Numbered from the stretch's first letter, positions 6,880-17,557 are shown. The stretch is 23,247 nucleotides of DNA from Chara braunii (GCA_003427395.1 BFEA01000480.1:1141430-1164676), one strand, 5' to 3'. Notes: generated by a model from the letters alone, not told the origin. Program-made: numbers and translations.

Positions 6880-9800
6880 GTGGAAATTGATGATTTTTTG
6901 AGGCATTTGAATAAATCCCTATCCGATCAGCTGGTGAAAATGTTTGATATGCTATTTTTCGAACATGAGGTCTGGACAATATTAATGCAGATGGAAAAAG
7001 AAAAAAACGTTGGGTATAGATGGTCAGCCTAAGGACTTCTGAGAGGCTCTATGGTATCTCCTCTCACAAGATTTCATGGATTTCTACCATGCTGTGTGGA
7101 TATCAGATCAGACGGAGGAGTTAGTAGGTCAAGGTGTTTTAACTTTATTATATAGAAAGGGGGGTACGTCTAATATTTGCAATTAGAGATCCATTACCCT
7201 ACCCATAGTGGTATATAAACTAGTGGCGAAAGGTCTGGGGCAAACCATCTAATGAAGGTCATAACAGATATTACCCATCCAACGCAAACAAGGTTTATCT
7301 CAGGAAGGAACGTACATGATATATTTTCAATTAATGAACTTATCCATCTCACATGCCAATCCAAACACAAGGCAACTTTTATTTCCATCGACTCTTAAAA
7401 GTTAAAAAGCATATAACCATGTGGATTTCAATTTTTTTCATAAGTGTTTGAAGACATTTCATTTTGGACCTTGTTTTAGAAGATGGATCGAAATTATGCA
7501 TATAAATGCTACCATCAAGGTGATGGTGAATGACAATGTGCCTCCCCTGATCTTCTTACACCGTTCTGTGAGGCCAAAGTCTCGATCGCCTTACATCATT
7601 GTGTGAGGCAAGGGAAACCTATTGCTTCCTTCCTCTAAGACTTGGTCATAATCATGGAGGTGTTGGCAGTGAACCTAAGACAGAACAAGGATATCAAACC
7701 CATTCAGGTTACCTCTATTCCTGAGGATACAATCCATGTATGTTTTCTTTGGGGGGGATGATATGTCTCCCATGGTAGAAGTGTCCCTGAAAACTTTAGC
7801 AGAAATATAAAGAATGATGGATAAATTTTGTCGCTTATTTGATATTAAGATGAACTGGGGAAGTAAAAACTTAGGATGGTGGACCCACCATTAGGGGTTG
7901 AGACCCTCATAGCATCCTCGGGTCAAATGGCTCCCGTCGGAATCTCTCATACCAGTTTTTGGAATCTCTCTTTCTGCTACTGACAAGCCAAAGACAAGCA
8001 ATGATTCGCTCTTTCAACAAACCCATAGTAAATTAGAATTGTGGAAGGAATTGCACATGTTCATGTTATGACGAATCTTTACTATTAAAATGTAGCATGA
8101 CAATCCGTTCTCCAGCTTAAGACCCGAGGAGGGTTGTGCATTATAGACCCTTCGACGCAAGCTAAAACGTTGTATATTCAATAGGTAAAACACTTATTTT
8201 TTATCCTCAAACTCAGTGGGGTATGTTGATTTGATAACAACTCCAATGATTTACACCAGAGACACTAAACGACATTGATCATATGATGTGGTTTGAGAAT
8301 CGATCCTCGGCCCTTCCTAAAGGTCTGAGGAGAGATATTGATTGTCAACCAACTTCAGACCGTCAAGCAACCAAATGGGATATAAGTAAAGATCCATTAT
8401 GGCTCACCCTTTTGAAAATATGGGGGAAGCTACCTCTAACCGATAAATCCCCCCTTGAGAGGTGGAAGGAAGTGAGTCAATATTAACCCCTGTTTTTCGT
8501 TGGAAGGGTTGGGTCAAAAAATAAATTATAAGGATTGGAGATATTTGGAACCCTTAGATCAAGGATTTGATATCTCCATCCGTTTCCAGCAATACCTATG
8601 ATATTTGCCATCATCTATTAGAGCCCCTATAAAGGGTAAGTGATTTGATGTCTTTGGATTTAGTACGTATATTTGAAAAAGGGTCTCAATTTTTGGAAAG
8701 TGATTGGTGTTTATCAGGGATCTGCCAAGCGTGGTAGGCAATGTCATTGATGCACACCTTAATGGGGAAGTCCTTTCAGTGTGTGAGTTGCTGCATTACA
8801 ATATTTTTTTTCTAATGGGCGATAAATGACTAGAAGGTTTAAGGTTCGTCAGGTCTTTAGACTCAGGGTCTTAAAACTCAAAGATAAATGGTTGGCATAC
8901 AGACCGAAAACACCTATCTCTAAATTAGTTTTGGATCCAGTATATTGGACATGGTCTAATTTGGTCAATAAGAGAAGCACATACTCCCAACTCTACACAC
9001 TTTGACTGTTAAATGTTTGTGTTGGATGCTCCGTCCGATGATTAATCTACGAGATCAGTTAACTGAGAGATGAATGAAATATCTTAGTATCAATAAATAA
9101 TTTTAAGATTTATTACAGGGTTCAAATTTATTAAGGCTAAGACGGCTAAGGTCGCGTTCTTGCAATGACAAATATAGTGTAGATGTCTCTCAACGAACGA
9201 CTGGTTGGTAGAACACTCAACACTTGAACAAAAAGGCATAGCACTTTTTTTGTGTAAGTTTTGCAAGACCGCCTTCCTAACATGGACAATCGCAAATACC
9301 ATTGAACATATATTCTTGCAGTGCCCTCTGGCTATACGGCCTTACAGGTGGTGGGATCGAATTTGGCGCTAAGTGACTCTACTACATTCTTGGTCGTGGG
9401 ACTGACAAGCCTTGCTATTGGAAGCATGGGTCCTCACCCTCTTCATGAATTGACATAGAAGCAATAACCTCTATATTATGGGCAAGAGGGCAGTCCTATG
9501 GGTACTCTGGAGGTGACATGGCATGTTTGAAATGGGGGGAGCAAGATTAGATGGTCCTGAATTTACTGATATAATAAAACAATAATTCCAAATAGATATC
9601 ACCACTAAATGAAAACCGACTAAAGAAAAATACATTTATCCTCCTCTGATGAAATCCTACATTATACTACATCATATTCACCAATTCTCCCATACTGGCT
9701 GGGGGGAAACCAAGAAGGGAAACTGGGACAGGTCAAGTGAGATAGGGATTAAGGGGACCATGAAGTGTTACAGAGGGACCACTCTTTGAAGTTTAAGGAT

Positions 9801-9960
9801 TGGACCTCGGTGGACCCGTCTATTCCATTAAGACAATTTTCATATTTTCTGGATCCTTTCTCAACCCCTACCATGTGTGTGGTTCTCATGTCATGGTTTG
9901 TATATGAGTGAGTTGAGTTGGGTGGAAAAGTAAAACAAATGTTAAATTTAGTCAAGGGGT
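6880..9960 (+). pseudogene. LINE (L1/Tx1-like) ORF2 remnant: reverse transcriptase to C-terminus
   Basis: This is the longest retroelement in the window, read across several frames with many stops. In order: EEV-like VWTILMQMEKEK (about 6970-7005); FMDFYHAVWISDQTEEL (about 7068-7118); a reverse transcriptase block with RSITLPIVVYKLVAKGL (about 7188-7238); HPTQTRFISGRNVHDIFSIN (about 7277-7336) leading to ATFISID, the first catalytic Asp region; VLAVNLRQNKDIK (about 7658-7695); and the catalytic box, here FFGGDDM at about 7748-7765, where the family normally has an aromatic-Ala-Asp-Asp motif. Then come the connection region, KAKTAKVAFLQ (about 9135-9167), and the CCHC finger at about 9252-9323 (CKFC..IEHIFLQC) followed by RWWDRIW. 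The C-terminus has HSLKFKDWTSVDPSIPLR near 9781-9835. The endonuclease domain is missing, so the copy is 5'-truncated. Low CpG and numerous stops indicate an old, inactive insertion. Confidence 0.9.
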
Positions 9961-10250
9961 TTTTAGACTGTAGATGAATCTAGGTTTGTTTTTTTTTTAA
10001 TGGATTTTGTGCAAGGCACTTGGTGAAGAGGCGCTGATTCATTCCACCTTACCCTCTGTATCTGTAATTTTTTATCCTTTATGTGCGTTTGAGGGATGTT
10101 GAACCCGGTTTTCCAGCAGGTGCAACTCCCCACCAATAGATTGAGTAGTCTAGAGGGTCCTATTAGGGTGGGTTGCTCGTACCACCAATCCTAATAGGAG
10201 TATCATGATGGTTTTCTTCAAAAAGGAGAAAAAAAAAGGGGAACACTGCA
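9961..10250 (+). mobile_element. 3' UTR of the plus-strand LINE with terminal hairpin
   Basis: After the C-terminal coding remnant comes GATGTTGAACCCGGTTTTCCAGCAGGTGCAACTCCCCACCAATAGATTGAG (about 10095-10145), the family 1 core. A hairpin follows at 10158-10199 with a perfect outer 10-bp stem (TCCTATTAGG / CCTAATAGGA) and an inner GTGG/CCAC, loop TTGCTCGTA. It ends in an A-rich stretch near 10220-10238. This copy ties the widespread 3' module to a specific LINE, because coding region and module are contiguous and in the same orientation. Confidence 0.8.
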
Positions 10251-11789
10251 AACTTGTTTTATTGTCATTCGCATTGCTCATTTGCTTGCAATTTGGCGTC
10301 GAAGCATGTTCATAAGCTTACTCTATTCAACTCCAGCTCTATTGTTTCTTCGTTGCACATGGGTTGTTCTCATGTAGTGTGAGTATGATTGTGCTATGTG
10401 GAATGAGTTTGTCACTGGGTAGAGATTGATGCGACTAGAAGGCTTGGTATAAGACTATAAAATAATGTATGGTTGGTGATGTGAGTGAGATAACGTGGCA
10501 TTTGCAACTGGGGTACTTGCATTGGTTCCAATTCTATAATTGGTCAACGAAATGCACATCATCGCAAATTGTGAGAATATGGGTTATTTACAATATAAGA
10601 GGTACATTTTCTCTGACCTTATCTATTATCCTTTGTCGCTTCTTACCATCAGGAAGTGACTTCATGTTGAGAGTCGTCTCTTGGTGAGGAGTGTTATTAT
10701 CCTTTGACATTTTTTCTGGTGCTCCTGGTGGGAGAACGACGGTACCTATGAAGTGCCCTGGGAGGATGAAGCACTGAGTCATGATGAAAGTCAACCCACA
10801 TAGAGTAGAACACAGATGCATTGCGCTGTTGTCATTTTGCTCTTGCTGCACAATAAAAAAAGTTGTGGTCTGGCCAGTTCTATGGGGGAAAGACATGTAC
10901 TGGAGTCGGTGGAATGTCTCTAAAGATTCTCTAGCAGGAATCCCGAGTTATATTGCATGCAACTTCAGAGAAACTGTGAACGTGGATGGCGAGTCGTTGC
11001 ATGTTCGGGCACATGGGTGGGCCGGTTCAGAATACGTCACTGCTGCTTTTCATTTTTGCATCTGGAGATTTCTTTCGGAATGATGATCGAGGGGTTACAG
11101 AAATGGGTATGTTCCAGTTGAAAACTCGTTTTGCATTTATTCAATTTATTGCCTATTTCCTCTTGTCATACATTCTCATACATTCTCATATAACAGATGA
11201 TTATTCTCTTGTTGATTAGTTAGTATGGACAACCTGTTGATCCATGGTGAAAGGTATGAACAAAAGTCTACCTTGACTGTTATCTTTCGACATTGTCAAT
11301 TTTTAGAACTCATCAAGTATGAAATATCATTTGTTGGGTCCATATAAATTTGTTGCTACCGTCAGACGGTTTTCCGAGTAAGGCCGACAATCGTTCTATT
11401 TTTATTTATTTTTCTTAATCAAAGTTTGTACCGTGGTAGGATAAAAACAATTCTAGTGCAAAGAGTACCTTGTTCCTGGTGGATGAGTAAAAAAAGCAGT
11501 GACAGTGAGGGATTAGTGGACTGTAGGATCACCCGAAGGACCACCCGTAGTCTACCATAAGTCCTCTAGCAGGGAGAGTCAGGGGATGAGATAACACTTG
11601 GGAGAGGGGTTGACGAGAGAAGGTGGTTGGGAAAGGTACCACACATTACAGGGTTAGGAATGCAGGCAATAGAGCCATGACCACGCACACATCAAATCAT
11701 AACACCGAAAGTGGTGCCGGTTCATCTTAGGTAGTACAACCAGTACCTGAGTTAGTCAAATGGCAGGCCTATTCTCAAGCCGACCTCTC
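10251..11789. other. Unassigned AT-rich stretch
   Basis: No gene or mobile element is recognised. Open frames of 72-102 codons (for example 10469-10687 plus, 10588-10896 minus, 10781-11083 plus) overlap one another on both strands and carry no motif. The 11-bp word CATACATTCTCAT is repeated in tandem at about 11169-11190. The part beyond about 11500 may already belong to the retroelement that follows, but I cannot show it. Confidence 0.4.
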
Positions 11790-12189
11790 CTCATTGCAAA
11801 AGATCTCAAGCTCCAGGAAGTCGAAAGTGTGGCTCAACAATTAGCAATCCAGCTTTAGGAGGGTAAAATAGAGCTAGGAGAGCAAGAGAGAGAAAAACCA
11901 AAGTTGATGGTAGATAGACAGATAAAACGGTGTAAGGAGGGCTACAGGAGGATAACCTGTCCCAGGTGTAGATCTTGCTAAGAAAGAACGTTCTCTGCCT
12001 ACACATGGCCTTGCTATCTTTACAAAGTAAAATAGACACCAGCATTGTAGGTCATAATCAAATACTAGCTGCGTTGGGAGCAAAGTGAAACCCAGTTTCC
12101 GCCATTGTGTTGCAACTGGTTATTTAGCCAACATGGCTGTTACCCGTTAGTCTACCACTCCTTAGCGGGTCATATTCACCTATGTTTGG
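11790..12189 (+). pseudogene. Possible N-terminal part of a decayed gag-like frame
   Basis: A plus-strand reading near 11797-11900 gives KDLKLQEVESVAQQLAIQL, interrupted by a stop and followed by EGKIELGEQEREKPKLM, a charged helix-like stretch. It lies upstream of, and on the same strand as, the clearer gag remnant at 12.7-13.6 kb. Assignment to the same element is by position and composition only. Confidence 0.25.
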
Positions 12190-12458
12190 TATGCCACTCG
12201 TCGACAATAGTGAAGCGGGCTGATCGTAGACCCAAGTGCAACCTTCTCTACCCTAGTCATTTGAACCTATAGTGGAAATGCAGGCATACTCATCTACAGG
12301 ACCTGCAGGTAGGGTGCAGCCTGAGTATGTCTCAAAGGCGTCCATAGTTCATCGTGATGTGTTTACAGGTAACAAAAAGGACGAGAACTGACACATGGGT
12401 CATGTATATTTTTGTGTTCATACGGACAAAAGATACTCGTGTAGACGACGAGGTGATA
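12190..12458 (+). repeat. 269-bp tandem duplication within the retroelement remnant, copy 1
   Basis: The copy begins TATGCCACTCGTCGACAATAG and ends AGACGACGAGGTGATA. The next copy begins at 12459 with TATGCCACTCACCGGCAGTAG. Shared blocks include AATGCAGGCATACTCATCTACA and GTGTTTACAGGTAACA. The copies have diverged by point changes, so the duplication is not recent. Confidence 0.9.
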
Positions 12459-12728
12459 TATGCCACTCACCGGCAGTAGTGCAACGGGTCAATCGTAGAT
12501 CCAAGTACAAGCTTCTTTGTTCCAGATATCTGCAACTACAGTGCAAATGCAGGCATACTCATCTACATGACATGCACGTAGGGCGCAACCCAAGTATGTC
12601 CCTAAGACGTTCATAGTTTAGCCTGATGTGTTTACAGGTAACAGAAAGATGAGAACTTAGACACATGGCTCATGTTTATTTCCATATTCATGCAAACAAA
12701 ATACACTCGCGTAGACAATGAGGTGATA
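12459..12728 (+). repeat. 269-bp tandem duplication, copy 2
   Basis: This is the head-to-tail second copy. It ends AGACAATGAGGTGATA at 12728, inside the first codons of the continuous gag-like frame (from 12711). The end of copy 1 is therefore also a copy of that coding sequence, which places the duplication inside the coding region of the element rather than beside it. Confidence 0.9.
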
Positions 12729-13628
12729 GTCATTGCATCCTTCCTTAAGGGCCTTGCAATAAGGTGGTTGGATGGTGTGATCCAAGCAAGAGGGCATAGC
12801 AAGGATATGGCTGCATGAGTTGCAGGCATGACCCAAGATCGGTTTATGACCCTCGAGGCCACATGGCATGACTGCCAACAGGCAGAACATGCAAAAAACG
12901 AGCTAAAGGAACAAGACAAAAGGAAGTATAGGTATGTACAAAATGTCACATAGATGGTTGAAAATTTTATAATGGTCTTAGAGGTAAGGTATGAGCAAAA
13001 AAAAAAAAAAAAAAAAAGGTATGAGCAAGAAATGTTTTTGGCTACGTACTTAAGATATCTCCGTAAGAATATCAACGTCTTGTTGGTCAATGAGGCCACC
13101 ATTATTAAGAACGACACCACTAATCTAAGCAATATAGCTTTAGACTTAGAAACAAAGATAAGCGGTGTTAGTCGGGGAGTTGCAACTGGGTAGAAGAAGA
13201 AGTTGTCTTAGGATTGGAGGAAGGAAGGACGTCACCTTCTTTATGTAGGTGTATAAGAGGATCAAGAGGAGGTGGGGGACCCTCCAGACCTGGTAGGAAT
13301 TGCGGAGCCTTATACCATTTATGACAATTTCGAGGGAGAAATGGCGGTTATATCAAAGGCTAAGGGGGTTGACCCTTCAATGGGAGGTCGGTCTACGTAT
13401 CAAGGAACAAACACTAAGGTATTGGGCTGGATCATAGAGGGCTTACATGAAGACGTGTAGCACGACTGGATCTATAGGTGCGCTAGGATGAAGTGTGTTC
13501 AATACAACCACATGGAGAGGAAGTGTTTCAATAAGAAAGTGTTGCAGAAAATGCAATCACAATTGCCACAACAACAAACGACACTGGAAAACACGTCCAA
13601 CAAGGAGAAGCAGGGAGCATTTCTATAG
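12711..13628 (+). pseudogene. Ty3-like gag remnant with decayed zinc knuckle
   Basis: A single frame can be followed from 12711 to 13628 through roughly eight in-frame stops and no frameshift. It reads IASFLKGLAIRWLDGVIQ (about 12726-12780), the FL.G.A..WW-type motif of plant and fungal Ty3-like Gag. Then come AEHAKNELKEQDKRKYRYVQ (about 12879-12938), YLRYLRKNINVLLVNEA and LDLETKISG, the typical order of this Gag core. The end has CARMKCVQYNHMERKC (13479-13526), a CCHC zinc knuckle with one Cys position lost or displaced. Gag packages the element RNA in virus-like particles. The frame is broken only by substitutions and by a 30-nt insertion that keeps phase. No long terminal repeats were found. 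Confidence 0.65.
12986..13028 (+). mobile_element. Poly(A)-only insertion with 13-bp target-site duplication
   Basis: AAGGTATGAGCAA occurs at 12986-12998 and again at 13016-13028, separated only by As. The net insertion is 30 nt. Removing one repeat and the A run restores the uninterrupted gag reading EVRYEQEMFLATYLRYL, which confirms that the insertion came later than the element. This is the footprint expected of target-primed reverse transcription of a transcript that was truncated within its poly(A) tail. Confidence 0.8.
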
Positions 13629-14120
13629 AGGCAGAGTAGACAAGAGATCCCTCAACCTCTCAGCATAGGATGACTAAGGTCATTGACCCCATTGTCACCC
13701 TGCACTTAGATTCAGACCACATGATGCTTTGAGCCATAATCATCAATAACTTTTTTTTATCCACTATATTGCATGTTACGGCCTTGTCGGTTCCTCCCCA
13801 GGCTACACTCCAGGCCATAAGAACGATTGTTTTTCCTTTTTATGTGGACCGTGGATGCAGATTCTAATACATACATCCTTCCAGCCGCTTGGTCAAAATT
13901 GATTCAACCACGAAAGGAATGAGGTTTGTCTTAACTTGATCCTACTATATAGATCGTCACTCTCCATTGTCGTAATACAATTTGCCTTCATTTGGTTGAT
14001 GACATCGATGAAATCGACAAACAAATTTTTATAGTTCTCATTATTGGATCCTCGAACTTCCCGATTTTGTGGTATAGATGGCCTTAATGCACCCTGACCT
14101 CCTCATTGGTATACTATTGC
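13629..14120 (+). pseudogene. Possible decayed protease region downstream of gag
   Basis: Downstream of the zinc knuckle the plus strand reads in pieces with weak resemblance to the aspartic-protease part of Ty3-like polyproteins, for example DLLIGI.L.SRLNFLVF near 14095-14140 after NFPILW. No D-S/T-G active site survives. The identification depends on position and should be treated as a hint only. Confidence 0.25.
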
Positions 14121-15417
14121 ACTCTAGGCTAAATTTCTTAGTTTTTGGAAGAAGATCCGTTTAAGTTAGTTGCCCGCCACAATTTATCTGAGATCCTTGC
14201 ACAACCATTTTTTAATAATGTTTTTATTGTAACCGAGAGAGGGACCCACTTTCCCTGCAAGGAGTGGTAGGGGTCTTTGGAAGACAGCGGATGACACAAA
14301 GTATCTTCCTCATCAAGCACCTTTGGAATACCACTGCCAGGATATGGAAGGCCATTTAAGAATTTAGGGAGGTTCTTTTTCACTAAAACTATTGGGAACA
14401 ATATATGATAACTATATTGTAGGCTATACTGGAGGATTTGGTGAGACAATTTCGTTTTCCACAATTATGAGTGAGACAATGAGTTTGACATCCAACAGAT
14501 TCCACACCTTGGGAGTTATTCCAAGTGGTAAGCTTCGGGAACAATGAGGTGGAAGCTTCAGTTTGGTCATGCGATTTGGGTTATAAAAGTCTGGACCGAC
14601 TCTTCCCTCAAGATGATACAGTAATTATTAATGAGCGAGAATTAGTACTAGTCTTAGTCTTTCCTGAAAATGGACGCAAAAGACCAAGTAAGTTACTCTC
14701 TTTCAAAGTTAGTATTCCTCTTTTGGACCTGACTTTTGACCCTTCTATATGACAAACTAAATGCAAAGGTAAAAAAGGTTTGCCTTTCAACGAACTAACT
14801 ACCAAGTCATTATATTGATTGCAGGATCCCTCCTTTGACATTTTCGCTTATCTCAAACCAAGATGGGAAAAAAAAAAACTTATAACCCCTCAGTCACTGG
14901 GTAGATGGATGAGATTCACCTTTTCCAAATTGTATGTAAAGAAAGTCGCGCTCCTATGACTAACCACTTTTCTTGCAACTCAACAGTCGAATGGACTTCA
15001 ACCAAAGAGTGAATACAATAATGGTATTGTGGCATGGTCATATGTATTACGTTTACTTGTTCTACAAGGTTAGGGCACCATAAGTTGGAGTGGCCTAGTA
15101 ATACAAATTGGTAGGCCAGTCATATTCTTAAGTGGGTTGTTTGATTCTATGCTTTATGTAAGAAGGGGTAAAAGGGGAATAACATGAGACGGGAATGAGC
15201 TATGTGATCTCAAATGAGGGTTGCGAAAGATGTTATTGTGCTCACTTGTGTGTGTTTTTTTTTATTTATCTTTTGGGATATTATTTTAATAGCTTAGTCG
15301 CTTTAGATACTCGTTGAGTGCTAGAGTCATACATAGGTAAAAGATGGATGATGGGAGCAAAGCTTGGGATGAGATAGGACTGACCTTACCGAAAGTTGGG
15401 ACTATGGCTAACTCACA
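14121..15417. other. Unassigned stretch, possibly the rest of the retroelement
   Basis: Reverse transcriptase, RNase H and integrase would be expected here if the LTR element were long, but I cannot recognise their motifs in any frame. The 108-aa minus frame (14138-14464) and the 75-aa plus frame (14525-14752) are unmatched. Short A runs occur near 14870. No long terminal repeat pair is apparent. Confidence 0.4.
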
Positions 15418-15477
15418 TCATCATCTTCAAGAGAAAGATCGTTTAGATCATCATCTTCAAGAGAAAGACCGTTTAGA
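15418..15477. repeat. Two-copy 30-bp tandem repeat
   Basis: TCATCATCTTCAAGAGAAAG.. occurs at 15418-15447 and 15448-15477, differing at one base (GATCG versus GACCG). As its length is a multiple of three it would preserve a reading frame, but no gene is recognised around it. Confidence 0.9.
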
Positions 15478-15584
15478 CTATCTCCAGTTCTAACTGTCAA
15501 GTGTATGTTAGAAGTTAGTCTCTAACATAGTTGTACTTTGCTTTCATATTTTCGGTTTTATATAAATCTTGACAGTCTCCTTTT

Positions 15585-15790
15585 CCTATGGGAAGTGCTG
15601 CCAATTTTTTTACAAATTTGAAAGATTTTGTCATTTTTTTGTTTGTGAAAATTCTTGAAAAATATATTTCCTAGGGAAAGCGTTGCCAAAATTGTCTGAA
15701 ATTTTGAGAATTATATTATTTTTTGTTATGAAAAATTTTGCAATCCACCCTGTTTAAGAGAGAGATTGCCAAAATTTTCAATAACTTTTG
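15585..15790. repeat. AT-rich degenerate minisatellite, period about 80-85 bp
   Basis: Three diverged units start near 15585, 15670 and 15749. Each begins CCTATGGG/CCTAGGG/CCTGTTT, has GC.TTGCCAA about 15-20 nt later, and continues with T- and A-rich sequence (GAAAATTC.., GAAAAATTTTG..). The region from about 15600 to 15790 is strongly AT-rich. Confidence 0.6.
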
Positions 15791-15829
15791 GTATCGGTCT
15801 GCCTTTTGTGCTCACTGAAGGATTGACCC

Positions 15830-16560
15830 TTTAGCGCGCACGTCAGCCGACACCTGAGCATCGAATGAGATCCCATGATGGAGATGGGACCACATTTTTA
15901 TGGGCACTGCAGTACTCCATCATTGCGACTACTCACGTATTCGCGCATGGTTAGATTTTATGATTGCGGTCTGCGAAGCGACGTTTATTTATGCGAAGTC
16001 TTGCGTGCGACATCTTTGCGTTCAAGCCCGAGAACAGTTATGGGTCGAGCGGAAGAAGGGACTAAGCGCGATATTGCACGTAGGAATGAGTTTTTGTTGG
16101 AAAATGTATCGCGTGGATAGAATGGTCGTCCTAGTCGACCGGTGTAGGATCGCGTTCGAGAGATCGGCGCCTTGTGCGACGATTCGCACATGGGTGCGAT
16201 TCAGGCGTCAACCGCATATACCACTTATGCTACAGCGAACGAGAAACGCCCTCGGTCGAGTCACCTATGCGATTGCATACGAAAAACCTTCGCATGTAGT
16301 CCGGTAGCTCGGCAGGGATGCGCCCACCCAAGGGATGGTGACAACTCCCGCGGGTGGAGGTAAGTTGTGCCTCTCGTGACCCTATCATGTCGCATGTAGT
16401 CCGGTAGCTCACGAGAGGTACGGCTGGCGCACTCGACCGGAGCGGCAACCGCTCTCCACAACAAGTCATGCAAAATCCTACGTGACGCGTTCGGGAGACT
16501 CCCCCTGCGGGACCGATGTGCTCAACAACGCTCATTGGGTTATTGCTTCAGGTTTCGAGA
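15830..16560. other. CpG-rich block without a recognised gene
   Basis: Positions 15901-16260 contain about 39 CpG dinucleotides in 360 nt, against about six in an equal stretch of LINE at 7201-7560. The longest open frame is 135 aa (15900-16307, plus), with no motif I know; a 101-aa frame lies opposite. A 21-bp direct repeat and a hairpin sit at 16290-16418. The block could be a promoter-type CpG island, an unmethylated or recently acquired sequence, or an exon of an unknown gene. Confidence 0.5.
16290..16418. repeat. 21-bp direct repeat plus 10-bp inverted repeat
   Basis: TCGCATGTAGTCCGGTAGCTC occurs at 16290-16310 and at 16390-16410, exactly 100 bp apart. The second copy runs into TCACGAGAGG (16409-16418), which is perfectly complementary to CCTCTCGTGA at 16370-16379, giving a 10-bp stem around a 29-nt loop that contains most of the second repeat. 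Confidence 0.85.
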
Positions 16561-17488
16561 GATTGGAGCGGAGTGGCGGCAGATGGTAGACCGACACTCC
16601 AATAGCATATGGATATCGTTAGAATATCCTTAGTACACCCAGTAGGCTCCAATTTGAGGTGTATCAAGCTCATGTCGGGTTAGAGCCTGCTACAGGCACT
16701 GGGTGCTTGGGCGGCCAAGAGCAACCAAGGCACCATGGACCAAGTAATCTTGGTCCTTCTTCAGCCCCTAAATGGCGAGCAAAGGATGGGGGAACAGCTG
16801 GCGGCGCGTCTCTGGAGTGTGCACACTGTGTTCCCCAATGGTGATGCAGCCCCTAGTGACAGGGGGTCTTCAAGATGGCAGTAAAAGTACTGCCAAACCT
16901 CCATGGGGGCGGTGAGATCTGATCCAATGGACCAGATCTGCAAATTTGCGACCATTCCCCCTTCCTTACCGCAACCCTTGCCATAATGCCTGCTTGGTTG
17001 CCTGCGGGCCATTTGGTAGAGGAATAGTGGAGATCCTCACTACGGCAGGTAGAGGAATAGATGAACATCCTCATTGCCTCCTCCATCTGTTTCCTTATTT
17101 CCACCTCCAGTAACCAGGTCCTTTGTCTGACAGTGAGCTATCTAGTCTGCCGCATGAGTATTATTGACCGGAAGTGTTCAACTTTCCATCCCCATTTTCC
17201 GGGTGGTATTCATCCTGGCCACATGGAGCATGTTCTTACGCTTTGGCTGGGCAAAGGAGTCAGTTAATGCTCAAACAATATTTTCATCGGGTTCCTGCAC
17301 CAATCTGGGCCCCATGTGGCCTTCCTTACAATTACATCCCACCATCTCCAGATCATCCGTGCTCTTCGGGAGGCTGATTGTTTTTGTATTTCCTCTTCGG
17401 AACGGTTGAGATGCAATGGGTGCATCAAGGGGTGGCTACAGCCTTCCGCCCCAAGGTGGTCCTGCCGATGATTCAATCCACCAGAGGG
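16561..17488. other. Unassigned stretch
   Basis: Overlapping frames of 60-83 codons occur on both strands. The minus frame 17104-16853 and those at 17164-17512 have no recognised motif. I see no repeat shared with the rest of the window. Confidence 0.4.
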
Positions 17489-17489
17489 A

Positions 17490-17557
17490 GGCACTAGCTC
17501 AGTAGGTTTCATGCGAGCAGCACCGAGTAGGTACTGGGTTCAGAACCCGGTGCTGTC
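17490..17557 (+). other. tRNA-like sequence (tRNA relic or SINE head)
   Basis: GCACTAGCTCAGTAGGT contains a good A box. GCTC/GAGC forms a 4-bp D stem, CTGGG/CCCGG a T stem with a 7-nt loop TTCAGAA, and six of seven acceptor positions pair (GGCACTA with TGCTGTC). The anticodon arm is defective: the stem is imperfect, its loop is 5 nt instead of 7, and the variable loop is missing. It is therefore not a functional tRNA gene. Whether it heads a SINE ending at the T-rich tract near 17.8 kb is not clear. Confidence 0.5.

Noticed and set aside
12190-12728. Long terminal repeats of the gag-bearing element
   Set aside because: The copies are directly adjacent and overlap the gag reading frame, so they are an internal duplication and not LTRs. 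No other LTR pair was found between 10.2 and 16.5 kb.
14138-14752. Reverse transcriptase or integrase of the LTR element
   Set aside because: None of the expected catalytic motifs could be found in any frame, so I left the stretch unassigned.
17490-17557. Functional tRNA gene
   Set aside because: The anticodon loop is too short, the variable loop is missing and one acceptor pair fails.
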